From Paramecium octaurelia (Eukaryota > Ciliophora > Oligohymenophorea > Peniculida > Parameciidae): a stretch of DNA of 64,000 nt. A model generated the notes under the pieces. It was not told the DNA's origin. It searched no databases and saw only the letters and a program-made list of their open reading frames with translations. Positions 23,141 to 35,701 of the stretch are shown piece after piece; within the stretch, counting starts at the first letter, position 1; each line of letters begins with the position of its first letter. The translations under genes and the position numbers were made by a program. The stretch lies in contig CAJJDP010000036.1 of assembly GCA_905182995.1 (NCBI GenBank), positions 124,001-188,000 of the forward strand. The letters run 5' to 3'.

Positions 23141-24934
23141 TCATTAATTAAGCAGAGAAAATGAAAAATGAGTAAGATTGTTTTTTTATTTAGTTTTAAT
23201 TTATGTATTACAACCAAAATGCTATAACAAATATTTGATTATGATTAAGGTTGTTGCCGTTAATGGATCTTAACAATTCAATTTCTTATCTAAATGTATT
23301 AGATTTTGTTGAAGATGGGATTAGTTTATTGACATGTCCTCTTTATTAACAAAAAATAATGGTTTGCTAAAATAAACTCTAATCTAAGGAATAATCTATT
23401 TAGTAGATTACATCAAAGTAAAATGAATGGATTCAATATTGTTTTCATTAACTTTAGATGATATCTTTATAAATCCATCCTTTTTTTTGTCTCTAAATTA
23501 TAGTAATGAAATAAAGATAATTAATACTGAGTTTAGATCTATGCTGAGATACTAAGTTTTTAATTTGTTAATAATCTCCAAGTGATGCCCGAAGACAGTT
23601 TTTAACATTTTTACAACCTGGTCTGGACTGTATTTCTTGATATGAATTTCATATAACATATTAGGAGTCTAGAGAATGTTAAGACATACAAAGTAATTCA
23701 TACATTGCAACTATGAAAATCTGTCATTCTTCTCTTTAAAGTAAGCACCTATACAACGTTAGGCCAAAGAAGTAATGAGTCTGTTTTTGAGATTCAACTC
23801 TAGTTTCTCATGATTTTATTAATTATTATTTAAGCATTCCGTAGCCATGATGACCATTTATTGTTCATCTGTCCAATAAATTACTAATTAAACTTTGAAT
23901 TAGTATTCTAATATGTTAGATTGACAAATTAGTGAATTGATTAACTTATCTTAATTTCCTGTTTTTCTCAATTCGAATGCAGAACCAGGCGATGAATTAT
24001 CTTGTAGCATCATTCGAATATGTTTTTCAAGTGTGCACTTATTGTCCTCGCCAGATAGCTTCGATCCTCTAGAATATGTTAGCTAATGATTATAAGAATT
24101 AATTACATTTCTGAGAACTGTTCTTAAATCATTATCATTATTAACTTGCAACATTTCCTTGGTAATATTATTCATCTAATGGATTCTCAATTAGTCTTGT
24201 TGCTTGTCTAACTTGACTACTACAATAGATTGTTATAAGACCGTGTCGATTATCTAAAATTCTTAATTTAATTACTGCAAACCATTTTTTCCTCTCTCTG
24301 TTATGTAAAAATTGCAGTCTTTTGCCGTTCTCTATGGTATATTTGATTGCAATCATTCCAACAATAATGGATATAAAATTTAACAATAAACCAATGTAGA
24401 CTTGCGAGGAATTGTAAGACCATAAAATGTATATTAGCAATAGGGCTGTTACAATAATAGCTTGTGACAATATTAAATATCCTTGAATAAATATAGCTAA
24501 GTAAATATGATAAATATACCGATGTGAAAATAGCAAGCACAAAATCCATAATACCAATCATAACTTGGATCAAAGGGATTATTTGAATTTGTTTCCCTAA
24601 AATTATAGTCAAGACTCTGAACCAAAAACAAAATTATTTACAAAATAGGTAAAACTATGTTTATAACACTGGGGTATTTATCGATTAAAAACTTAGAGAA
24701 GATTATAAATATGACACCAAATGAGCAACTAAGCAATATGACTAAAAAATAAGGCTGACTTTTCAAGTAATAAATTGATTAAAATATCATGTATAACTAT
24801 TATTCTCAATATAAAAATACGCATATTTGTAAAGTGAATGCGGAATACTACTTTTTCACAACTGGCATTTGACTTTCTCTATACTCTAATTCTAGATTAA
24901 CCGATTAAAAGGTTAGAGAGTATTTATTAAACAT
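23141..24934 (-). CDS. Multi-pass membrane protein with histidine-kinase-like C-terminus
   Basis: 569 aa after introns of 24, 23 and 37 nt. The N-terminal half has about six hydrophobic segments (PYFLVILLSCSFGVIFIIFS, INIVLPILQIILFLV, YLILSQAIIVTALLLIYILW, LLLNFISIIVGMIAI). The C-terminal half is soluble; MNNITKEMLQVNNDNDLRTV sits where a kinase dimerisation box would be, and QDPLTATTLIIIKYLLQHFG ends it. I see no clear phospho-acceptor HE pair and no G-boxes (DxGxG), so if it is kinase-derived it is probably inactive. The 37-nt intron is my least certain splice. The membrane part is safe, the kinase relation weak. Confidence 0.6.
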
Positions 24935-25507
24935 TTAATTATTTACACTTTTAGAATAATTGAACAATTAAAAAATGATTTTAAAAAGGTTTTAAGTAGC
25001 ATTGATGATAGAAATTTGGTATTTCAGAACATAAAATGAATTAGCATAACCTCAATTTGCCAATAAACAGAATTAAATTAAAAAAATCTTTTTTTAATTA
25101 GTTCTTTTTTTAATGTAACTAGAGTTTTTATTAAGCAAAACAATAAAACATATTTTTGGAGAAATTTAATTTGCAATTATAATTTTATTTATGTACATCA
25201 AATCTAGCTAATCAATTAAAAATTGCTAAATTCTTGAAACCATAAACTAATCATGAGTCAAGTATCGTCTTAATTCAGTTCTATGTTTAATCAGCAAATT
25301 TAACTAAATTGAATAAACATACATAAAAATATTAATTTAATAAGATTAATCTCCAGATTTACTTTCAACATTATAATTGGTCTCAAAAAACAGCAAATAA
25401 GCACTGACTTAGATTCCATTATTGATATAAAATAATATCATTAAATTATATAAAGAATACGATAATAGTTAACACATGTTTTTATAGAATAATCAGATAT
25501 TATTTTA
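24935..25507. other. AT-rich intergenic region
   Basis: 573 bp between a gene start on the left and the stop of the next minus-strand gene on the right. Only short frames (MSQVSSQFSSMFNQQ on plus, about 42 codons on minus). Nothing supportable as a gene. Confidence 0.6.
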
Positions 25508-27720
25508 TCATTCTAAAATGATTACCAATAGATTTAATAAAATATGTAAGTATGTTGAATATTCTTCTTAAGGGGAAACAGGTTCATCTGGTTTAGCTCC
25601 TGGATTATCCTCAGCTTCATTTTCAATAACAACAGGATATGAAACACACTAAGTCAAGTTCCAAGCACATTATCCAAAATGACAATAATCCTTTGTCAAT
25701 AAAGCGCAATCAGCATATTCATATTTGATGCACTGTAATTTATTATTGGACAATTTCAATAGAGTACCTAATATTCGATGAGTTATTTACATGGACCATA
25801 AATGCAATTATCTGCTCCGTACAAAGAACTACAATTACTAGTACCATCAATGGATTTACATAATTATGAATCTGAATTATAAAAGCAATGATTTGGATCT
25901 GAATTGCAAGCTGAACTACTTCCATTGTTAGTTTCACAAATATCTATTGGGATACATTTATTATTTTGAAGTAAACATTTGCTAGAATACATGCAATTTT
26001 TAGTTTCTAGTTTCAAACAATTCACGTTTTCAATACTTTCGCATTTTCCAGATTACCAAGAGCAAATGGCTTTATTACAAGAGTCTTCTCTAACGATATT
26101 TTTGCAAGCAGTTTAGCTCGTAACTCTTCTACAGACTTGTTGATCAGAATCGAAATAACATGATTAGGTTGTATCTTACTCGCATTCTGATTTTGATGCG
26201 TTATCTTTGCATTATTTTCTTGTTTGACATTCACCTTTGACAACGAAACACTTTTGATTAAATTTGCAAAAGTCTTGACTTATATCTTCACAACTAAAAT
26301 CAAAGATAGACAAACATAAGTTTCTAGTCTCTGACCATTAGCACATATTATCTTTGATTATTTTTTGATTACTACAAGCATTTTGACCTAAAAATTCACA
26401 ATTTGTGTTAGTTTTGATAATAGAACATAGATTCATGACTTAATCAAAATAACAATCCAAAGTATCACAATTATCAGCTGTTTTACCATTACAATTTTAA
26501 GTGGAATATTTCCAATTACATATTTATAAACTGCCATTCCAAACGCAATTAATATCAGCATCACAATCTGAGTGTACAAATTTCTAACAATAAAAATCTT
26601 GAAGAATTTCTTCGCAAATTTAAGTGTCCATATTGAATTTACAATTAGTAAATTGATTACACTTCTTTTCACCAATTTGTTTACATTGAATATGTTTCGT
26701 CAATTATTTACATGTTTATTCATACTCATCAAAATAACAAAAAAATGTGGATTCATCACAGTCACCTTTCACTTTAAAATCAGCACAACTCAAATAAGAC
26801 TTACATTTAGTATCTTCAAGGTAACAATTTTCATTATTTAAGCATCTATTACTATCAAGTTGAGTGCAAGAAACAACTGCATCATTAAACATTTAACATT
26901 TTTGATCAATCCATATGCATGGTGCAGTTCCACTATTACATTTATCTTACTATCTAATTAAATCACATGACGTTTTTGCGCTTATCCTCTTGCATTTACC
27001 TTCCGTTTCATCATAATAACAATTCAAATCTGAGATCCCACATTCAAAATGAGCATTGTTGTAATTAATAATCTAGATGAATTCACATCTGCTTTTCAAT
27101 GTACACTTTGTGAAATTATACTCTTCTTTGTCTGTTTCACTCTTTATCACACCTATTATTAATCCAAATTCATATAACCATGTTCCCACTTTCCTTCCAT
27201 CCTATTGGTTACTGTCCACCTCATTCATTAAAGTGTAATTCTAATTCAAATAGAGCACTTGTGTTTGATTTACTAATTCGCACTAGTAATTCCATTAACA
27301 CATTGTTTTTGGATAACTCTAACAAGGAGCCTAATCCCATTCCTTTGATATAGAATAGTTTTATACATAACATCGTTCTTCGATTGGATCCCATAAACAA
27401 GTTCCCAGTTTACATGATTTCTCGGTGTTTAATTATTCACACACCGTGAAAAAATTCAAGCTCTCCAATATTATTAATTAATACCATGCATATATCATTT
27501 ACTTTATCAAGTATGACACCCGATTCCTTATTTTGAGCTGACAAATACGGCACATTGGCTTCAAGTACGTAACCTAAAGTAATTGCTCAAAATAAGTACA
27601 AAAGTTTGATGATTACTAACATTGAGTTATGTCAGTGATAGTGGAGCAATTGAAAGTCAAATCCTCACTACTAAACACAATGCAAAACAATGCAAATAAT
27701 AATAGATTATTAATCTACAT
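25508..27720 (-). CDS. Cysteine-rich secreted or surface-anchored protein
   Basis: 725 aa with one 35-nt intron near the 3' end. A signal peptide (MQINNLLLFALFCIVFSS) is followed by about 600 residues with Cys every 5-20 positions in repeated units (CDTLDCYFDQVMNLC, CNSDPNHCFYNSDSQLC, CVPQ-like turns), often with Trp or Asn before Cys. The end is Pro/Glu rich (GAKPDEPVSPQEEY) and then hydrophobic (YLHILLNLLVIILE), as for a GPI signal or a terminal anchor. The pattern recalls Paramecium surface-antigen-type repeat proteins but is shorter than the classic immobilisation antigens. Function unknown; extracellular location is well supported. Confidence 0.78.
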
Positions 27721-27757
27721 CACTTCCTATATTAAAAAATAATATATGAAAAATTAA

Positions 27758-28714
27758 TCAGCTTTATTATTTTAAATAGGTTGTTCTGGGCGTCCTCTAC
27801 TTCCTTAAATTCTGGAAGTCCTCTAATTAATTAGAATACCTTATTGTGTTAGTAGAGGGAGCAAAGTACTCATTATAGGGACTAACACTATCAGGAAGTT
27901 TAATAAGTTTTTCACTTCTTTGATTTAAATAAAGTTCCGGCATTTCATCATTCTTTTACGATTTGAGCTTTAATCAAGATATTTAATACTTATATACTTT
28001 ACAAAGGTTGTGATTGTTCCGATATCGTATCTGCTCTACCTAATCTCTTTGATTGCTTAATGTTCGGAGTGAGTTCTGCAATAAAGTTCTTGGAAAACTT
28101 ACGAGTCACTGCCTATCTCAAAGAAACAACAGGCACAATTTTTATATCTTATTGTATTTACTCATGCAAAGGTAAAAGTAGCTGATATTAAAGATAAGTC
28201 ATCCAGAATCCAAAAAAAGATATAAATATAATTCCTATTGATATGGCTTTTAATATGTCTCTCCTTTTTTAACTAAAATATAACTATGTATCATTCAATT
28301 CGATAAAAACAACACCGAAAAAACACATTAACAATATGATCACTCCTAATACGAGATCAAATAAAGAAGTCAAAATGTTTAAAACAACCATAAATCGTCC
28401 TATTTTTATAACTGAATGGCGAAAAAAAAAAATTATTTCTGCTATCAATCCCAAGATTAGAAAACTGCCTATATTCTCATAAAGTAAATACCTAAACTTA
28501 ATAAGGTAATTGTAATGGGCAATGAAAAATGAAACAGTTCAATTAAGTTCAAAATCCCTGAACCTCCCATTATCATTAAAGTAAGTCCTTGAATCCCATT
28601 AGTTATCATCATTAAGTAAAAGTAATGTTTAAAAGTAAAGAAAATGCAGCAATAACATATACCCACACTTTGATCCTTAAAATCCATTGCAGTAATTGAT
28701 TTATTTATTATCAA
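27758..28714 (-). CDS. Four-pass membrane protein, unknown function
   Basis: 303 aa, two introns (23 and 22 nt). Four hydrophobic helices (MITNGIQGLTLMIMGG, LPITITLLSLGSFLILGLI, ILTSLFDLVLGVIILLMCFF, ISIGIIFISFFGFWMTYL), then a polar cytosolic-type tail of about 130 residues (RQAVTRKFSKNFIAEL, PDSVSPYNEYFAPSTN). The layout is tetraspanin-like, but I see no large loop with CCG, so I do not call it one. ATG 28714 is the first in frame; an ATG at 28687 is an alternative. It ends 37 bp upstream of the cysteine-rich gene's start. Confidence 0.68.
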
Positions 28715-29291
28715 ATTAATTGTAAAATACTACGTATTCCCTAAACTCTATTACGAGTTATGACCAATATATACAGTATTAAAGCATATTATTAATTCAT
28801 ATTCATTAATTTGAGTTAATTTTAATCAAAATTGAAATAATCTATTTTATCAGTTCTCAGAATCCTTAACCTATTTCATTATAAATAACTAATGATATAT
28901 TTTGATCAAACTATCTTTTCACAGCAATTTAGTCTTAAAATCTAACCTTCATTTTAATTCAATAAATTCAGCAACTTTATTTTAGACACTAACTTATTTA
29001 TTCCTTATTAACAATTTTGCCTTAATTAATTATAGTCTTGATTGTTTCAATTTATATTGATATCATATTTCAATTGAAAATGGATGTCTTTATCAAAGTA
29101 GATAAAAATATTTACAACACTCCATTAATATGCTGAATTTTATAATAAATTACCTGAGATACATAAGAGGAGATGGACATTTATTAAAGATTTAGATTAA
29201 TTAAGTCAATATTTAGATAATTTTCATAAACTTTAACAAATTTATTCTATAATTCAATTAAAATATAGTGTAATTAATATTTTTCTGATAA
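28715..29291. other. AT-rich divergent intergenic region
   Basis: 577 bp between two divergent starts, so it should hold both promoters. Long A/T tracts; no gene or repeat seen. Confidence 0.6.
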
Positions 29292-32200
29292 ATGGATTCA
29301 ACTTTAAGTAAAATAAATAACATGGCTGAGAAGGCAATGTTGGAATTACAGAAGCAGCCACTAGTAACATGGAATTCTGGCTGTTTAAACACTTTAAAAT
29401 ATGTATTAAATTGCTCTAACAGATATTAGATAAATTAAAATCATGTGTTGAGGAAGTGAGTTTTATTTTGATGAGTAAGGATCTTAACCCTGAGGCTTCA
29501 TTATTGTAAAAATTATCAGCAAATTATGGTCTTGTTTTTGAGAAGGTTCTTGAGATAAATTCAAGGAAAATAGTGAATGCTCCTGAGTTACCTATTGAAT
29601 ATTGTTAGAGATAGCCTAATTCTACGAGAACTGTCTTGGGTGGAACTGAAGTGCAGAATTTTAGTACTTTATGGTTAATATAATTTAGAGATATTTTCTT
29701 AAAAACAGTCAGATTTTATAGAAGCAGAATAAACCTTCAAAATGAATAAACAGAAGATCTTTAGGAAGATGGAGAACAAAAGTACAAGTACTAGTGATGA
29801 TGCCATGATTAAATTGTTTTAGGGTAACATACAAAATGAGACAGAAAAAGAATTGTTGAGAATTTAAGAAGAAAACGAAGCTAATTTGATTGACTTAAGA
29901 AAACAATTGAAGTTAAAAGGATTGTGGTCAGAAATAACTAGTAGTCATGCCACTTAAAAATTGAGTGATCTTAATAGACATATGGAGAGGGAGACTTTTA
30001 AGAATGATTTATACATAACTGAATAAATAAAGTTAGCAAATGAGATCAAGGATGAAGAGGAATTCGATATAAAAAAAGAAGTTAAAGATAAGATATTGTT
30101 GGTTTAAAGGAAGACAGCAGAAAGAATAATGAGAGCAGCAGAGAGAAAAATTAGACTTGAATAAGATGCCTTTGTAATGAAAAAAACAGCTGGAATTTTA
30201 GTAAAAAAGAGCAAGACCTAAAACTTTTAGAGAATTGAAGAATTAGAGAGATTAATAAAGGACAAGAATGATTAGATAGTTGAAAAAGAAGCCAAAATTA
30301 ATTAGTTATTTTAAAAATTTGAGGAATAAGAGAAGAAATTTGCAGGTTTATTAAAACAGATTGATAATTATAAAGTTACTTAAAAAATAGAAGTATGTAA
30401 TACAATAGTATCTAAAAATGGAAAGAAATCTGATGTTGAAGTTTAGGTTTCTATGATGGATCCAAGAGTTGAGTTATTTGAATTGAGATTATAAGAAATT
30501 ATGGAGGAAAATGATGAAATGAAAGATGAATTAAAATTATTACATGAAAAAGCATTGGAAGATAAGATGTAAAGTTTAAATGGACCAAAATAAATAGAAG
30601 AAGTCTTATTATTATTACTCTAAAGTGATTTGTCACCTGATAACAAAATAATCTCACTTAATACTCTCCTATAATATATTAAGGATAATTCAGCTGAAGA
30701 CATTGCAAGATTAGCACCAAATGAGTTATATCGAATAGTAAGGTCTAAATTAAAATTTAATTGTGAATCCCCATTAGAAAAACTAGATGAATTATCTGGA
30801 GATGAAGATGATAGTTATGAATAGTAATCTATAACAAAAAAAAGAGGGAGAGATAAAAAGAAAAGAAAAAGTCACATTGAAAAACCATTTGATGCCTAAA
30901 TACAAGAGTCAATAGATCTTGATAAAATTGCTACGTAAAGAAGATTGGCCTAATCAGAGACTGATGACGAATAAAGTAGAATATAGAAAAAATAAATAAT
31001 CCAATTAAATCAGATTGATGATATAAATAAGAAAGCCAGTGTTAATAAATTAATTGAATAAGTCAGTAGTCCCAAATCTACAAACAGATCTAATATCACA
31101 TTTAGATAGAAGTAAGGATATTTAAAGACCAATCGAAATAATAGCGCTGTTAATAATGATAGTTCTAAAAAGGATTAAAATTCATCTTCTGGATAATTTG
31201 GAATCCAAAACAGTAGACAAACGCTTACGTAACTTGAAACCAAAAGTAATAAATAATCCTTTACAAATTTCTCAGCTAAAGAATTGACTTCTTAAAAAGG
31301 AGAAAAACAACATAAAAAACCATCAATTATGGATTAAAGTGATATTTAATGTGATTTTTATAAGTAAAATAAAACAAAAGATATTGGAATACAAGTTTCA
31401 TTGAAATAGGAGCCTTAGATTCCAACTTAATAATAATAAAAGCATATATAATCTCCTGTTTAATAACCTTAAAAATAGTAAGAGGAAAAGGAAAGAGTAG
31501 AAGAGGAGACAAAAAAGCTAAATGAATCCTAAATTTACAGAGCCAAAGCAGAATCTATTTCATAGAAGAATACTTAAACAGATGATTTCTTTTTATGGAA
31601 TCTTTTTTAGAAAATGGCTGGTGATCTTGGTCTTACAGAAGAGTAATTAAAAAAATTGGAAATAGCATTTTTAAATGAGTAATAATTTGTCCATTACTAT
31701 GAAAAAACATAGTCTTAAAAATAGATAACTAGAAATTCTACTTTATAAGGGGATACTTTAGGAGATTTCAAAAGGGATAGTTTAAAGAATCTTGATAAAA
31801 GTATTGGCATTAGAAATTCCATTAAACTTAGAACATGTAGTTAATAAAATATATACACTAATAATGAATTAATAGACAATTTTGCATATTAAAAAAATGA
31901 AATAGATGATGATTAATAAAAGAATTAACATACACAACCAACTACATGGCATTCACCCGTTGTCAGTCGATAACAAAGTTAAATAGTATTTTCAGGAACC
32001 TAAAATTAAAATAATAACTTTGGGGCAATAAATTAGCCTTGGAGTCCAAATGGAATTGGAAATGGCTTAAGATCTAATAGTCCAATGAATCCAAATTCAA
32101 GTTAAGGTATTAGAAGCGTCAGTCAACTTATAAACACAGGAGATAATGTTCATATTATCACATATGGAACTGTATCTCCAGCTGATTAAATGAACAGGAA

Positions 32201-32748
32201 TAAGCATAGAACCACATCTTCAAGTCAGAAAATTTTAGATGACATGTTGAAATCTAAGACTTAAATTTTAAAATCACCAGACTAATAATAGAGAGAATAA
32301 AAAGAACAGCAGTTCTTTTCTGTCTTTGGTGATGATCTTCAAAATGATGAGGAGTTTGATCTAGAAGTCATTCGACAAAACATGGGAAAGCCATTGGAAA
32401 TAATGTAGGATCATCTTAAAGAAGATTCTATTAAAAAATTATTTACTTCTTTGGCCTAAAAGGAAAAAAATGAATGGAAAGATTAACTTTTCTTGATTAT
32501 TTCAAATTATTGCAATAAGAGTGTTCAAACAATCACTTATTTTGATTTCAAAAAGTATTATGAAAATTATATGAGAGTAATAATTATACCTAATTGTATT
32601 TTAGGTACATAAAAGATGTGGTGATGAATGCATACACATTAAACGATTTTTAGCCAGAATCGGATTTGGATTTGTTAGCAAAAGAAAAGTCTTGAATATG
32701 TCCAAATAAAGTGTATCTCCATTTGAATAATTACCTAAACTTAAGTGA
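29292..32748 (+). CDS. Large coiled-coil protein (about 1127 aa)
   Basis: Introns of 20, 25 and 28 nt give an open frame. The N-terminus is compact (STLSKINNMAEKAMLELQKQ, LKSCVEEVSFILMSKDL); residues ~150-450 form coiled coil (IEELERLIKDKNDQIVEKEA); an acidic-basic patch follows (SGDEDDSYEQ, KKRGRDKKKRKSHIEK), then long Gln/Asn-rich disordered stretches and a C-terminal helical part (DEEFDLEVIRQNMGKPLEIM). A bromodomain-NET-like helix may be present around NKIISLNTLLQYIKDNS (short, uncertain). No enzyme motif. The alternative frame after the last intron would end at 32695, but the phase-0 reading keeps total length divisible by three. Confidence 0.72.
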
Positions 32749-32791
32749 ATATTAATAAAATTAATTTTAATATATATAGTTATATATATTA

Positions 32792-33355
32792 ATGGGAAGG
32801 AAAAATAGAGACTTGTCTTATTTGAAACCCTTTTGTTTTTACTGTGACAAAACATTTAAAAATGAAGTGTACTTGCATTAGCATTAAAAAGCAAAACATT
32901 TTACTTGCTAAAGATGCTTTAAGAAGTTTTCATCATGTGATTCATTAAAAAACCATGTAGAATCAGCTCATCATGAGGTTTTGACTAAGTAATTGGAAAT
33001 TATCTTATTCTAGAATTCCAAATGCCACCGGTGATAGAAGTGACATTAAAAATAAGATTTTTGGAATGCAAGGAGTACCAAGAGTGGAAATTGAAAAGAG
33101 GATAAGAAAAGGAGCCGAAGAATATTGGACCAAGATACTCAGTGCTCAATATTAGCAAAGAAGAAAAGAAAATAAATAAAGAATGAAGTAAAACAAGGAA
33201 ATAAGCAAAAAAGAAAATTAATAGGATGTTAAAATTGATGTAATATTAAATTGTATGAATAGAATGAAAAAGAAGAAGTTGAGTAACATGAATATAATCC
33301 AGAAGCAAAACCCATCAGTTTTGACCTAGATTATGAGTAATTGCAAAAACAATGA
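32792..33355 (+). CDS. BuGZ/ZNF207-like double C2H2 zinc finger protein
   Basis: 171 aa, introns of 25 and 23 nt. Two C2H2 fingers, FCFYCDKTFKNEVYLHQHQK.AKH and CQRCFKKFSSCDSLKNH...H, then PNATGDRSDIKNKIFGMQG and VPRVEIEKRIRKG. This order (MGRK start, W/F-C-x-Y-C finger, QKAKHF, PN..GR.DI..IYGM.G) is that of ZNF207/BuGZ, which binds microtubules and Bub3 at kinetochores. The animal protein has a long disordered tail with a GLEBS motif; here the tail is short and acidic (EYNPEAKPISFDLDYEQ) and I see no GLEBS. The conserved N-terminus makes the orthology likely. Confidence 0.88.
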
Positions 33356-33607
33356 TGTATTATATACCTCATCCAGCAATATTATACTAAAATATAGATT
33401 TTAATTATTTCAAGCACTCCATATTAACAATAGATCTTAAATCAGTTGAAACATTTTAGAGCCTTCTCATTTTTTTTTCGTAATCATAACAGATTCTTTC
33501 TAAATATGAATTTATTCATTAATTAAGTCTTTATTTATTTATTTTAATATTGCTAGTAGACACAGAGTTTATAAATTTCTTCTTTCTCTCTTTAGATTAT
33601 GTATAAT

Positions 33608-33938
33608 TCACACTTTGTTATGAAGTTTTAGTTATAGTTTGGCATTAAATTAATTGTATTTTGTATAGTATAGGTTTTGAAGTTTGTAAGGAACTTAATT
33701 AACATAATTTGATGGCGCTCTCATTACTTTGTATTTTAGACAAAATAAGGATAAGTGAATTTAATTATTTTTAAATAAACTTAATACTTTATTTTTAGAG
33801 ACTTGAAAAATTTAATTGTATTCTTTCAAATAATGATAAATCTTGTTTAGTTTTTCAGTTGCATCTTCAAGACTTAAAGTATAAATGGTACTCCCTTCCT
33901 TTAGAATGCTTTGATTTTATGTTTTTTCTTGGTTTCAT
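33608..33938 (-). CDS. Possible small gene (about 103 aa)
   Basis: If a 19-nt intron (GTACC..TTAAG) is removed, ATG 33938 opens a frame to TGA 33608-33610. The first part looks coding (KHSKGRDLEDATEKLNKIYH, then YLKEYNQIFQ); the rest is basic and less regular. Start, intron and C-terminus are all uncertain, and the region could instead be 3' spacer between convergent genes. Confidence 0.35.
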
Positions 33939-34013
33939 TGACACAAATTCTCCTTTAAACAAACTATTTAATGGGTTAAATTTATTTAAAAATGAACAAA
34001 TAAAAAGTAATAC

Positions 34014-35689
34014 TCAATTTTTATCCAAAATTGCTAATTTGGCTCTGATAGTTGCTATGTATAAATTGTTGGCTTCTTCTTCCATTTAAATATCATTCTT
34101 CATTAAGGCTATTTTTTCTCTATCTTTAGCCTTTTTTTCCAATTTTTACACATTATCCAATATTTGTTGTATATCCTATTAATTCTCTTATAAAATATAC
34201 TCTTTACTCCTAAATTAATGAAAAATTTTATTACTTATCCAATTGATCCACTGTCATATTCTAGATTTTTCTTTGTTATCTTAGTTACTGTAAATAATCG
34301 ATGGGTTTTGGTTTAGCAGGTAATTCAGGAGTTTTATGTGTTTTCTCAGAATTAAAATAATTTTTTTTCTTAATTGGTTTAGGAGGTTTATTTTCAAGAT
34401 GGATGCTAAGATCATTAATTGAATCCTTGGATTCTTGACTTAAATGATGTTATTAAGGTATTTATGGAATATATCTTCTGATTTTTCTAAGATTTTGTTC
34501 TGTAATTTGAATTTCTTGTATTTATTTTTATTAAACTTCCTTTTTAGGAGGAGGTTATTATTATTTAGTAGGATGTTCTCTGAAGTAGTTTTCTTGAGCA
34601 ATGTTTGCATATTTAAATTATCTTTATCTTGCATTTAACTTTAATTTAATGTCTTATTCCTTTAATTATTTAAGATGCTTTTCTTCTTCTTCTATTCTCA
34701 TTTGGGTCTAACTTTTAGGAAACTTTAAGGTATTTTATCTAATTTTTAAATCATGTTCTTATTTTAGATGTTCTCTTTCATATTCTTTGACTTTTTTATC
34801 TTCTTCATATTTTTTTTGATGCTCAGTTAAGTCGTTTAATCTAATAGGTTGGCTTAATTCTCTTCTTTATGTCATAACAGCCTCGGATAATATTAAAAAT
34901 TACTTTTCGTTTTTCTAATTCAGAGAGGATGATTGCTTCTTCTTTTTGTTTAAGATGCGATTCTTTTTGTTTAATTCTTTCTTAGATTTATTTAATGAGT
35001 TTATTAGCTTCCTATTATTATTTGGCTAATCTCTCTTTTTAAGCTTTTTCTTCCTCCATTCTCTACAGAATGAGTTATCTTTTATTAATAGTTTAAAGAT
35101 TTGTTGTTTAGTCTGCAGAATCAAATGTTTACTATTACGTTGTTTAAGATTACTATATTAATTAATTATTTTATTTCTTGTTTATTTGTTTCTCCTATGA
35201 ACTATTTTCCTTTTGTTATTATTTCTATTCATTTAAAATCTTTTTTAATGGCATTCTTTGAGTTTGGGACTAATTCCCATTCAATTTGTAATCCTTAATT
35301 TAAATGTCTGATTGCTCAAATTTTTTATTAGGTATATGCTCTTCCTAGTATTCAAATTATGGAATTTGTTCTTTTTTCTAAGTTGTTGAGTTAAGATCCT
35401 GAATATCTGCATAAGGTGAATTTGACGTTACATCCTTTTTCAATTTTGAGAATGAAAATGTGTTGTTTATGGTTTTTTGTTGAATCATTTTACCAGCCAT
35501 TCCAAAAAAAGACTTAAATTTTTTTAGGTTTACTTATGGTTCCTGTTTAATTTGATTGTCTCTTTTTTCAGATAATTCAATGATATTTTCTGTAAGATTC
35601 ATAATTATTTCAACAATATTTTATTTGAAGTAATTAATTTATTCAATATAATGAAAATATTACAAAATATTATGTATTTCTAATGACAT
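34014..35689 (-). CDS. Coiled-coil protein rich in Gln, Glu and Lys
   Basis: About 542 aa, introns of 22 and 25 nt. The N-terminus (MSLEIHNILQYFHYIEQINY) precedes a Phe-rich stretch (NLKKFKSFFGMAGKMIQ); a long charged coiled coil follows (RMEEEKAQKERLAKQQQEAN, LKQKEEAIILSELEKRK) and then a Pro-rich segment (PPKPIKKKNYF, LPAKPKPIDYLQ). The C-terminus is helical (AKDREKIALMKNDIQMEEEA). ATG 35689 is in frame with a later Met at 35602 and extends a plausible helix, so I prefer it. It starts 12 bp after the stop of the gene upstream of it on the same strand. Structural or cytoskeletal role inferred only. Confidence 0.7.
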
Positions 35690-35701
35690 GTAATCTTTTG
35701 T

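Noticed and set aside
24301..24612. Minus-strand open frame of about 100 codons starting MTIILGKQ
   Set aside because: Alternate frame overlapping the multi-pass membrane gene; reading across its introns gives the better model.
29080..29160. Short frame starting MDVFIKVDKNIYN
   Set aside because: Ends within 20 codons and no splice option extends it convincingly.
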